Shown here piece by piece: positions 7,744 through 15,019 of a DNA stretch of 31,691 bases (position 1 is its first letter; each line of letters opens with the position of its first letter). Origin of the DNA: an uncultured Eubacterium sp. (GTDB lineage Bacteria > Bacillota > Clostridia > Oscillospirales > Acutalibacteraceae); assembly GCA_900542875.1 (NCBI GenBank), contig UQPH01000017.1, positions 1 through 31,691 on the forward strand. Reading direction: 5' to 3'. A program made the position numbers and the translations under genes. Below the pieces are notes generated by a model. The model saw only the letters and a program-made list of their open reading frames with translations. It was not told the DNA's origin and did not search any database.

Positions 7744-7828
7744 TGGTGCACCTGACAGGAATCGAACCTGCACATCTCTCGATACTAGATCCTAAATCTA
7801 GCGCGTCTGCCAGTTCCGCCACAGGTGC
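7744..7828 (-). tRNA. tRNA-Leu (anticodon UAG)
   Basis: 85 nt with encoded CCA. Acceptor arms GCACCTG/CAGGTGC with A discriminator, a GGTTCGATTCC T-arm, a long class II variable arm and the anticodon loop TTTAGGA (TAG at 7794-7792). The 3' end points at the lysis cassette, the usual orientation for a phage attachment site. Confidence 0.97.
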
Positions 7829-7837
7829 AACTGCCGC

Positions 7838-7866
7838 ATTATAATAACATAGCAGATTAAAAAATG
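7838..7866 (-). promoter_or_regulatory. Promoter of tRNA-Leu
   Basis: On the minus strand, TTGCAT, a 17-base spacer and TATTAT preceded by TGT (extended -10). It ends about 15 bases before the mature 5' end. A second reading uses the adjacent TATAAT. Confidence 0.55.
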
Positions 7867-7876
7867 CAAGTGATAA

Positions 7877-8590
7877 TCACAAATTTATATTTGATTCCAG
7901 TTCTTTTTTTATTTTTGTCAGTATTCTTTTTTCAAGTCGTGAAATATAGGACTGTGAAATACCGAGTTCATCTGCAAGTTGTTTTTGCGTTCTTGCTTTA
8001 TTGCCGTTGAGACCGAAACGGCAATTCATTATATTTTGTTCCTTTTTCGGCAAAGCCGAGACAATTCTTCTCAGAAGTCTTTGCTCGTCCTCGTACTCGA
8101 TATTTTCACTTACTGCGTTTGGGTCGCTGCCCAAGACATCACGGAGTGTCAGTTCATTTCCGTCCCAATCAGTGCTAAGCGGTTCGTCAAAGGACATTTC
8201 GATTTTTGAATTAGACGCCTTTCTGAGATACATCAATATTTCGTTTTCTATACATCTGGAAGCGTAGGTTGCAAGTTTTATTTTTTTACTGCAATCAAAT
8301 GTATTAACCGCTTTCATAAGCCCTATTGTTCCGATAGAAACCAAATCCTCGGTCGTAGCTGTCGGGCAGTCAAATTTTTTTGCTATATATACTACAAGTC
8401 GCAAATTATGAATAACAAGAAGCTCTTTTTTATCTTCATTTCCCTGCTGAATTTCCGATAAAATCTTTTCTTCCTCTTCTTTCGTCAGCGGCGGCGGAAG
8501 CGTATCGGGTCCGTTAATATAGTAACAGCCCTGCCTTTTGAATAATCTTAGAATCAATCGTTTAATAAATTTAATCATATTGCACCTCAT
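7877..8590 (-). CDS. sigE: Pro-sigma-E, mother-cell sporulation sigma factor
   Basis: 237 aa sigma-70 family protein. An amphipathic, basic prosequence (about 20 residues) is followed by CYYINGPDTLPPPL, matching the cleavage region of Bacillus pro-SigE (YYIGG...LPPPL). Region 2 (NLRLVVYIAKKF, GTIGLMKAVNTFD, KLATYASRCIENEILMYLR) and region 4 (RFGLNG, QKQLADELGISQSYISRLEK) are intact. In sporulation it directs the early mother-cell programme after SpoIIGA cleavage. The ATG at 8590 overlaps the spoIIGA stop (ATGA), so translation is coupled. An ATG four codons in (8578) has GAGGTG only 4 bases upstream and is the alternative. Confidence 0.95.
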   Translation of the reverse strand: MRCNMIKFIKRLILRLFKRQGCYYINGPDTLPPPLTKEEEEKILSEIQQGNEDKKELLVIHNLRLVVYIAKKFDCPTATTEDLVSIGTIGLMKAVNTFDCSKKIKLATYASRCIENEILMYLRKASNSKIEMSFDEPLSTDWDGNELTLRDVLGSDPNAVSENIEYEDEQRLLRRIVSALPKKEQNIMNCRFGLNGNKARTQKQLADELGISQSYISRLEKRILTKIKKELESNINL

Positions 8591-9399
8591 ATTGACAAAA
8601 TATCATAATTTAATATTGCCGAAAATTTTTTATTACATAAATCGCTGCTCAGCGCAACATATGCATTTTCAATAATTTCGTCGGAATTACTAGATTTAAG
8701 GACGATTTTATCAGGCTTAAAAGCAGTGAGAACCGACCTGCCGTTTACAGTAGTGACCGGAACAAACCTGCTCTTTTCCGGTTTGGGAATAAAATCTATT
8801 TTACTGCTGTCAACGATAATTATCGGCATATTTGAAAAAGGTTCTCTAAGTCTGTTACCCGTATCTAGAAAGGCGCAAAAAGAATAACTCTTTCCGTCCT
8901 GCTCAATAATCAAGGTATAAATATCTTTTTTTGACAGAGTGCGATTATATATTTTTATAACAACGCCGGAAACGGCGTATGCCAAAATTCCCGACAGAAT
9001 TAACATGGGAGCAGAAAGATTAAAATAAACAACGGAATTATTTACAGCAATAAATTTAAGTTTAAGCGTAAAGCAAAGCAGCATTGTTATTCCCAAAAAA
9101 ATTACACTCGAAAAGTAATAAATGAGTACCGTTTTTATGTATTGAGTAAGGCGATAAAAATGAAACGCCGCCGCAATTATTATCAAAACCGATACAAGTT
9201 TTGAAAGTTCTGTCAGAATAATCGGTATTTTATCAACAAATATAATAAGCGAATAAAGTGCACCTATGCATGAACCTATTATCAGTCGAAAGAGTGAAGT
9301 TTGCTTTTTTGCAAGCTTTGCAGTAAGTTCTAAAATCAGAAAAGTAATAAAAAAATTTATGCACAGCAGTACATCGACATATATAACAATAAAAATCAC
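8587..9399 (-). CDS. spoIIGA: Sigma-E processing peptidase
   Basis: Membrane aspartic protease that cleaves pro-SigE at the sporulation septum. The N-terminal half has about five membrane segments. The C-terminal protease domain carries the catalytic motif FLDTGNRLREPFSNMPIIIVD in abbreviated form DTGN. Length 270 aa (family about 290-310). The GTG at 9399 directly abuts AGGGG, giving almost no spacing. Alignment by eye with the Bacillus N-terminus (MKIYLDV) matches IVIYVDV, whose first codon is an ATT at 9390-9388 with AGGGG 8 bases upstream. The true start may therefore be ATT. Confidence 0.93.
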   Translation of the reverse strand: MIFIVIYVDVLLCINFFITFLILELTAKLAKKQTSLFRLIIGSCIGALYSLIIFVDKIPIILTELSKLVSVLIIIAAAFHFYRLTQYIKTVLIYYFSSVIFLGITMLLCFTLKLKFIAVNNSVVYFNLSAPMLILSGILAYAVSGVVIKIYNRTLSKKDIYTLIIEQDGKSYSFCAFLDTGNRLREPFSNMPIIIVDSSKIDFIPKPEKSRFVPVTTVNGRSVLTAFKPDKIVLKSSNSDEIIENAYVALSSDLCNKKFSAILNYDILSI

Positions 9400-9432
9400 C
9401 CCTGCTAAACAAATTATAGATTAGCAGAGGTG
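9397..9432 (-). promoter_or_regulatory. Hairpin covering the spoIIGA translation start
   Basis: On the minus strand, CACCTCTGCTAA (9432-9421) and TTAGCAGGGGTG (9408-9397) form a 12-bp stem with one G-U pair and a 12-base loop. The 3' arm contains AGGGG and the GTG. ATTTTTATT follows, so it may also act as a terminator for the cyclophilin transcript. Confidence 0.65.
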
Positions 9433-9445
9433 TATTTTTTGTCAC
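9413..9445 (-). promoter_or_regulatory. Candidate spoIIG promoter with 21-base spacer
   Basis: On the minus strand, GTGACA (9445-9440), 21 bases, then TATAAT (9418-9413). Bacillus spoIIG is known for an over-long spacer activated by Spo0A. TGTCACA (9440-9446, plus strand) matches the 0A box TGTCGAA at 5 of 7. This is suggestive only. Confidence 0.45.
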
Positions 9446-9455
9446 AAATTAAACA

Positions 9456-10016
9456 CTATTCAATTATTTCTACCGAATCAATGACAACATCATAAATCGG
9501 TTTATCGTTAATACCGGTTTTAACATTTGCAATATCGTCAAGAACATCGGTACCATCCGTAATTTTGCCGAATACGGTGTGATGGAAATCAAGCCACGGA
9601 GTACCGCCGACTTTTTTATATTCGTCAACAACTTCCTTAGAAAAACCTCCCTCGGCTCCGATTTGCTCCATTTGTGAGAGAAGATGCGACGGAACTTCTT
9701 TTGCTTGCACTATAAAAAATTGCGAGCCGTTTGTATTAGGACCTGAATTAGCCATAGAAAGCGAACCGTAATAGTTTCTTGCGTCAACAGAGAACTCATC
9801 CTCAAATGGTTTGCCCCAAATTGATTCTCCGCTCATACCGGTACCTGTCGGGTCACCGCCCTGAATCATAAAATCTTTAATAACTCTGTGAAAAATCAGT
9901 CCGTCATAATATCCCTCTTTAGCGTGTGAAGCAAAATTTTCTACTGCTTTCGGAGCATATTGCGGGAAAAGTTCAAATGACATATCTCCCCTGTTTGTTT
10001 TTATAATTGCTTTCAT
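9456..10016 (-). CDS. Cyclophilin-type peptidyl-prolyl cis-trans isomerase
   Basis: Cytoplasmic proline isomerase and folding helper, 186 aa. Cyclophilin core: FHRVIKDFMIQGGDPTGTG (the catalytic Arg in FHRVI), then SMANSGPNTNGSQFFI and HHTVFGKI. An insertion of about 25 residues (EVPSHLLSQMEQIGAEGGF) precedes the last strand, as in many clostridial single-domain cyclophilins. No signal peptide or lipobox. The ATG shares a base with the stop of the GH2 gene upstream, so it is the last gene of that operon. Confidence 0.93.
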   Translation of the reverse strand: MKAIIKTNRGDMSFELFPQYAPKAVENFASHAKEGYYDGLIFHRVIKDFMIQGGDPTGTGMSGESIWGKPFEDEFSVDARNYYGSLSMANSGPNTNGSQFFIVQAKEVPSHLLSQMEQIGAEGGFSKEVVDEYKKVGGTPWLDFHHTVFGKITDGTDVLDDIANVKTGINDKPIYDVVIDSVEIIE

Positions 10017-11713
10017 TATAAATGTATCCTTTCATTAATTGATTTCAAAACATCGGTGTCGATTTTTTGCACCTTTCTGTCGTAGGTGAAAAGTCCGTTA
10101 AGTTCGTCCTCGACATCCGTAACCTGAGTATAAACAGTTGCACTGAGACCGTCCTTAATCTGCGGTATAATCGTCTTTTCATAAAGTCTTTTATATGCAT
10201 CTGTAAGCGACTGCTTAGACTTAAATATTTTATAGCCGAACATTTTATCGTTAAAGGTATGTCCTTTCACTCTAATGCTGAGCCCGCCGAACTCTGTAAG
10301 ACACCACGGGTGCTCACCTGTATGAACCTTAATAGGAGTAAAATAAATATGCTTTGAAATAATGTCGGTTTCATTTTGCTCGTGCCAACCCGACGCAGAG
10401 TCAACTATTCTCGTTGAATCCATAGACTTAATCAGCATATATGCATAATCGCTGTCAAACTGACCCCAACCTTCGTTAAACGGCACCCAAACAGCAATGC
10501 ACGGGCAGTTATAAAGAGCGGTAATCATTTCTTTGAGTTCCTTATAATACAGTGCTCTGGCGTTATCATCGCTGCGCTTAAAGGTCTTATAATTTGTATC
10601 ATCGAGTTTTATTCCGACAAACGGAATTGCGCTGACTTCAAGTCCGTAGTCTCCTCCGCCGTTTATCATATCCTGCCAAACGATTATTCCGTTTACATCG
10701 CAGTAATGATACCAAAGCATAGGCTCAATTTTGATATGCTTTCGAAGCATATTAAAGCCGAACTCTTTTACTTTTTTTACATCGAACTCCATAGCTTTAT
10801 TATCGGGTGGAGTTAAAAAGCCGTCGGGATAATAGCCCTGGTCTAAGAGTCCGTTATGAAAATACGGCTTATTATTGAGCATAAGTCTCATAATGCCGTT
10901 TTTATCCGTTCCGACGGAAAATTTACGCATACCGAAATAAGACTTAACAGTATCGTTTTTATACTTAAAAATTACTTTATAAAGAAACGGAGATTCGGGT
11001 GACCACGTTTTAACATTATCGAGAATTACGGTATTGTCAGTTGTATCGGCAATCAGTTCATCACCGTCATAAATCAGCTTTTCTATCTGCAATCCTCTTT
11101 TATTTTCAAAACTTACGCTCGAATTATCGATATTCGGTGTGATTTTTACATAATCTATATAATCAACGGGAGTGCTCTCAAGCCAAACGGTTTGCCAAAT
11201 TCCGCTCTGTGCCGTATACCAAATATTGCCTCTGTTTGTCTTTTGCTTACCTCTTAAATATGAATTTTTCTCCGTCAAATCACGAACGGTAACAAAAAGA
11301 ACATTATGCTCTTTAATTTGTTCGCTTATTTCAAAGGAAAACGGAGTATAACCTCCGTGGTGAGAACCTATAAACTTACCGTTAAGATAAACTTTTGCTA
11401 TTTGGTCAACGGCGCCGAAGTTGATAAAAACTCTGCCTTTATTAAAATCGTCGGGAATATCAAATTCCTTTTTATAAATGAGATATTCCTCATCTTTAAG
11501 TTTTCTTTCTACTCCCGAAAGCGGAGTTTCGGGAGAAAACGGAACCGTTATTTTATAACCGAACTTTTGCGGAAATTCTTCACTTTCGCAAAATTCAAGT
11601 TCCCACTCTCCGTTTAAGTTAATATAACTGTCACGCTTAAACTGCGGACGGGGATATTCAGAGAGAGGCCGGATTTTATTTAGATTTTCGCCCCATACGG
11701 TTTTAATCATCAT
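10016..11713 (-). CDS. Glycoside hydrolase family 2 enzyme
   Basis: Short GH2 glycosidase (565 aa). A jelly-roll sugar-binding domain (about 28-185, with GAVDQIAKVYLNGKFIG), an immunoglobulin-like domain (about 187-270) and a TIM barrel (about 275-565) are present. The acid/base is Glu414 in VWVPFNEGW and the probable nucleophile Glu474 in CLTEFGG. It lacks the long C-terminal domain of LacZ-type enzymes. No signal peptide is seen, so it acts on imported or internal glycosides such as galactosides, glucuronides or mannosides. The exact specificity cannot be read. GGAGG precedes a double ATG (11713 and 11710), and the second has the better spacing (7). It overlaps the ABC transporter stop. Confidence 0.9.
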   Translation of the reverse strand: MMIKTVWGENLNKIRPLSEYPRPQFKRDSYINLNGEWELEFCESEEFPQKFGYKITVPFSPETPLSGVERKLKDEEYLIYKKEFDIPDDFNKGRVFINFGAVDQIAKVYLNGKFIGSHHGGYTPFSFEISEQIKEHNVLFVTVRDLTEKNSYLRGKQKTNRGNIWYTAQSGIWQTVWLESTPVDYIDYVKITPNIDNSSVSFENKRGLQIEKLIYDGDELIADTTDNTVILDNVKTWSPESPFLYKVIFKYKNDTVKSYFGMRKFSVGTDKNGIMRLMLNNKPYFHNGLLDQGYYPDGFLTPPDNKAMEFDVKKVKEFGFNMLRKHIKIEPMLWYHYCDVNGIIVWQDMINGGGDYGLEVSAIPFVGIKLDDTNYKTFKRSDDNARALYYKELKEMITALYNCPCIAVWVPFNEGWGQFDSDYAYMLIKSMDSTRIVDSASGWHEQNETDIISKHIYFTPIKVHTGEHPWCLTEFGGLSIRVKGHTFNDKMFGYKIFKSKQSLTDAYKRLYEKTIIPQIKDGLSATVYTQVTDVEDELNGLFTYDRKVQKIDTDVLKSINERIHL

Positions 11714-13413
11714 TTTGCCTCCATTACAATTTTGCCGTCAATAATCTGTATATGTTTATTACAAATTTCAAGAGCAGCGGTTTTGTGAGATACAATAATA
11801 CAAGTTTTGTTTTTCATATTCTTAAGGTTCTGTAAAAATCTGAGTTCCGTCGCTTCGTCAAGTGCAGATGTTGCCTCATCAAGAAGCATTATCGGTGACT
11901 CGGACAAAATTGAGCGTGCAATCGCAAGACGCTGAAGTTGACCCTCGGAAAGGCCTATTCCTCTCTCGCCGATTACCGTATCTAATCCCTCAGGCAAATC
12001 ATAAAGGAATGAGTCGGAGCAGGAAATTTCTATCGCTTGCTTTATCTCATCTTCGGTAACATCGGGATTGATAAATGTAAGATTATCCCTGATAGTGCCG
12101 GAAAGCAAAAAATTACCCTGCGGAACATAGGAGAACAGTTTTCTTGTATGCTTATCAACCTCAATTTTACCCATATCGGTATCAAGAAAAATATCGCCCT
12201 CATTTACTCTGAACACACCCAAAAGAAGTTTCAAAAGAGTAGACTTACCGATTCCCGAAATGCCCATAATCGCTATGAAGTCACCCTTATTTACTGTAAG
12301 CGAGGTGTTATCAAGAATAATATCTCTGTCATAGGAAAACGAAATATTTTCAAATTTGATTGCATTAAGTGACTCATAAACTTTATTTACATCAACATTT
12401 TTGTCGTTTGTTTCAGCTTCATCGGGTACGCCGTCAAGTTCTATAATTCTTTCACACGACGCAAGAAGTGCAAAATATTTAGGCAGTATGCTTGAAAGAG
12501 ATGCAAACGGTGCCTGAATTTGGTTTACAAGCTGAATCATGGAAGTTACCCTACCAAATGACATACCGTTAAGAAGTCGATATGCACCGAATGCAAGAGC
12601 AAACACAAATCCTACATTAAATGTAACATTTATACCTGCATTTGCAAATATACCGAAAAGGCGGCGACGCATCTTGGTTTTGTAATTTTCTTCCATAAGT
12701 TCGTCTGCCTCGTTAATTACCTTATCCTCGGCAACAAACGATTTAACAACCAAAAGCGAAGTCAGAATTTCCTGAATATAAGAGCGAACCTTACCCTCTG
12801 TTTCCTGTACTCTTTTATGTAATTTTTTGAGCACTCCTCTGAACATCATCGTACAGCAGAAAACGAACACGCCGCCCACAAGAAATACAACGGCAAATAT
12901 CCTATCTATCACAACAAGATATATAAACGCACTCGCAAGTTTAACAATGAAATAAATCAGATTAGGCAAAATCGTTGTAAAGCCGTCCGAAATAGTTTGC
13001 ACATCGCTGGTCATTCTGTTCTGGAGTTCGCCGGTGTGATATTTTGTTATCTTGGAATATTCCTTTCGCATAACGAGATTAAGAATATATTCCCTCAGAG
13101 TTACTTCAATTCTCGCCTTGCAACGCTCCGAAAAGCTTCTTGACAGCAGGGTCAAAAAGAGTTGAAACAGTACAAGAAATAAAAAACAAACAGAATAATA
13201 AACTACCCTTTTAATTGACTTTTCCGTTGCAGCAGCATCAATTACCTTTTGTGAAAAACCTGCATACAATACGGTTACAACAGCGTTTACTACATTTGCA
13301 ACGATGAGTACAAATACCTGCCATCTTTCCTTATGAAATGTACCCCACATCCATTTAAGAGTGGCAATATCTGATTTTTTGAACTTTCTTTTTTCTGTAT
13401 TAGTCACGGTCAT
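11710..13413 (-). CDS. ABC exporter, fused permease and ATPase
   Basis: 567 aa half-exporter. A six-helix transmembrane domain (about 30-315) precedes a nucleotide-binding domain. Walker A is GISGIGKST (384-392), the Q-loop is in YVPQGNFLLSGTIRDNL, the signature is LSEGQ (488-492, in place of LSGGQ), Walker B is IMLLDEATS (508-516) and the H-loop His is 543. It should function as a homodimer exporting a peptide, lipid or drug. There is no N-terminal C39 peptidase. The gene overlaps the S24/S26 peptidase gene by 14 bases and the GH2 gene by 4. A GTG at 13407 with GAGG 7 bases upstream is an alternative start. Confidence 0.9.
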   Translation of the reverse strand: MTVTNTEKRKFKKSDIATLKWMWGTFHKERWQVFVLIVANVVNAVVTVLYAGFSQKVIDAAATEKSIKRVVYYSVCFLFLVLFQLFLTLLSRSFSERCKARIEVTLREYILNLVMRKEYSKITKYHTGELQNRMTSDVQTISDGFTTILPNLIYFIVKLASAFIYLVVIDRIFAVVFLVGGVFVFCCTMMFRGVLKKLHKRVQETEGKVRSYIQEILTSLLVVKSFVAEDKVINEADELMEENYKTKMRRRLFGIFANAGINVTFNVGFVFALAFGAYRLLNGMSFGRVTSMIQLVNQIQAPFASLSSILPKYFALLASCERIIELDGVPDEAETNDKNVDVNKVYESLNAIKFENISFSYDRDIILDNTSLTVNKGDFIAIMGISGIGKSTLLKLLLGVFRVNEGDIFLDTDMGKIEVDKHTRKLFSYVPQGNFLLSGTIRDNLTFINPDVTEDEIKQAIEISCSDSFLYDLPEGLDTVIGERGIGLSEGQLQRLAIARSILSESPIMLLDEATSALDEATELRFLQNLKNMKNKTCIIVSHKTAALEICNKHIQIIDGKIVMEAK

Positions 13414-13861
13414 TCCTCTTTAGAAAATGATTTTCGATATAGCACACGCATCTGTTCATAAAAATAGTGAGCGGTCTAATCGGCATTAAAGCAACCCAAA
13501 TATGAGCATATAGACGATAAAGTTTATTTTTATCGCAGTCAATGTATTTTTTTCCTCGTCTGAAATATCCGACGAGTTTTCCGCATATCATATCGTCTGT
13601 TACATATTCTCTGTTAGTTAAATTATCGCCGACAATAATATAGTGATCGTCATACACCTCTATAATTCTGTGCATAACGTATTTACCGCTTTTTAATTGA
13701 TAAACGGGTACATCATATTTTTTTAGCCTGTCATGATTTTTCACAACTACTATTGTATCTCTTCCGCTGTGAATAATCGGTCGCATGGATATGCCCTGCG
13801 TGAGGCCGCAATATTTGCCCGTTTTATCGAGTATTTCTTTTATTGAAGTAAATTGTTCCAT
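13400..13861 (-). CDS. S24/S26 signal-peptidase-like protein
   Basis: 153 aa. Signal peptidase box B is GISMRPIIHSGRD (Ser25). VMHRIIE carries His64 where bacterial type I enzymes have the Lys, as in the SipW/ER-type group. Box E is VGDN (78-81). A hydrophobic patch lies near the C-terminus (about 118-133) and no N-terminal anchor is seen. Members of this compact family are commonly found beside ABC exporters and peptide-modification genes in Firmicutes. Here the next gene, overlapping by 14 bases, is such an exporter. The substrate peptide is not visible. AAAGG precedes the ATG. Confidence 0.8.
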   Translation of the reverse strand: MEQFTSIKEILDKTGKYCGLTQGISMRPIIHSGRDTIVVVKNHDRLKKYDVPVYQLKSGKYVMHRIIEVYDDHYIIVGDNLTNREYVTDDMICGKLVGYFRRGKKYIDCDKNKLYRLYAHIWVALMPIRPLTIFMNRCVCYIENHFLKRNDRD

Positions 13862-13874
13862 AATATACCTTTCG

Positions 13875-14345
13875 TCAATTATCTATCAATACAACGGCGT
13901 GAGCGGCTATACCCTCTTGTCTGCCGGTAAATCCGAGTCCCTCTTCGGTGGTGGCTTTTACACTGACATCGTTTATGTCAAGATTGCACACCTTTGCGAT
14001 ATTTTCTCTCATAGAGTTGATATAAGGTTTCATTTTTGGCTTTTGTGCAAGTATAGTAGAATCGATATTAACTACATAATAGCCGCTCTCTTGCAGGCGT
14101 TCAACCACACATTTAAGAAGAAAAAGCGAATCGGCATCCTTAAATTTTTCGTCCGTATCGGGAAACATTCCGCCTATGTCGCCCATAGCGGCGGCACCCA
14201 AAAGTGCGTCCGAAACAGCGTGGAGCAACACATCGGCATCACTGTGACCGAGAAGTCCCAATGAATGCGGAATTTCAACTCCGCCGATAATCAGTTTTCT
14301 GCCTTCAACAAGTTTATGTACATCATATCCGTGTCCTATTCTCAT
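13875..14345 (-). CDS. ispF: 2-C-methyl-D-erythritol 2,4-cyclodiphosphate synthase
   Basis: 156 aa, full length. It converts CDP-ME 2-phosphate to ME-cyclodiphosphate in the MEP isoprenoid pathway. Zn ligands are in the N-terminal GHGYDVH, and LLGHSDADVLLHAVSDALLG, GDIGGMFPDTD and KATTEEGLGFTGR are all present. It overlaps the upstream ispD by 4 bases (ATGA), so the two consecutive-pathway enzymes are co-translated. Confidence 0.97.
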   Translation of the reverse strand: MRIGHGYDVHKLVEGRKLIIGGVEIPHSLGLLGHSDADVLLHAVSDALLGAAAMGDIGGMFPDTDEKFKDADSLFLLKCVVERLQESGYYVVNIDSTILAQKPKMKPYINSMRENIAKVCNLDINDVSVKATTEEGLGFTGRQEGIAAHAVVLIDN

Positions 14346-15019
14346 ATTAACGCCTCATTTTTAAGTAGATTTTCTGCAAGCACAATATCGTCGGGTGTTG
14401 TGATCTTGATATTTGAATAAGAGCCTACTACCGTTTTAACCTTTTGATTAAAACTTTCGACAAGTTGGCAGTCGTCGGTAAAATCTAAGCCTTTTTCTCT
14501 TGCGTTTTGAGCAGCATTTTTATATAATTCAAAATCAAAAATCTGCGGTGTTTGAACTGCAAAAAGAGTGCTTCTGTCGGGAGTAGAAACGACAAAGCCG
14601 TTCTTGTCCACCACTTTAACGGTATCTTTAACGAAAACTCCAACAGCCGCCGCCTTATTTTCCTTTGCGGCTCTTATTGTGTTTTCGATATCTTCACTTT
14701 TTATCAGCGGTCTTGCACCGTCGTGAATAATAATCAATTCACAGTCGTCAATCACATCAAGTGCATTCATCACGCTTTGCTGTCTGGTATCGCCGCCGAC
14801 TACAAATGGGACACGTTCGTCAACAAGAATATCCGAAAAAGCAGGTATATCTTTTTCTCTTGCAACAACAATAACCTCATCCACATCAGAGATATTCAAA
14901 AAAGCGTTTACGCTCCTCTCCAAAACGGTTTTACCGTTGATTTTAAGAAGCAGTTTGCTGTCTTTGGTTTTCATTCGAGTGCCGTTTCCTGCGGCAAGTA
15001 TAACTGCTGTATTACTCAA
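14342..15019 (-). CDS. ispD: 2-C-methyl-D-erythritol 4-phosphate cytidylyltransferase
   Basis: 225 aa nucleotidyltransferase making CDP-ME from MEP and CTP. The N-terminal CTP loop is AVILAAGNGTRMKTKDSK. IIIHDGARPLI, GVFVKDTVKVV, FAVQTPQIFD and FTDDCQLVE complete the family motifs. The start is a TTG (15019-15017) with AGGTG 7 bases upstream, and the first codons overlap the stop of the NFACT gene by 8 bases. Confidence 0.96.
   Translation of the reverse strand: MSNTAVILAAGNGTRMKTKDSKLLLKINGKTVLERSVNAFLNISDVDEVIVVAREKDIPAFSDILVDERVPFVVGGDTRQQSVMNALDVIDDCELIIIHDGARPLIKSEDIENTIRAAKENKAAAVGVFVKDTVKVVDKNGFVVSTPDRSTLFAVQTPQIFDFELYKNAAQNAREKGLDFTDDCQLVESFNQKVKTVVGSYSNIKITTPDDIVLAENLLKNEALI

Noticed and set aside
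6375..7828. Attachment-site duplication of the tRNA-Leu 3' end
   Set aside because: I looked by eye for a repeat of the T-arm/acceptor sequence near the far end of the lysis cassette and saw none.
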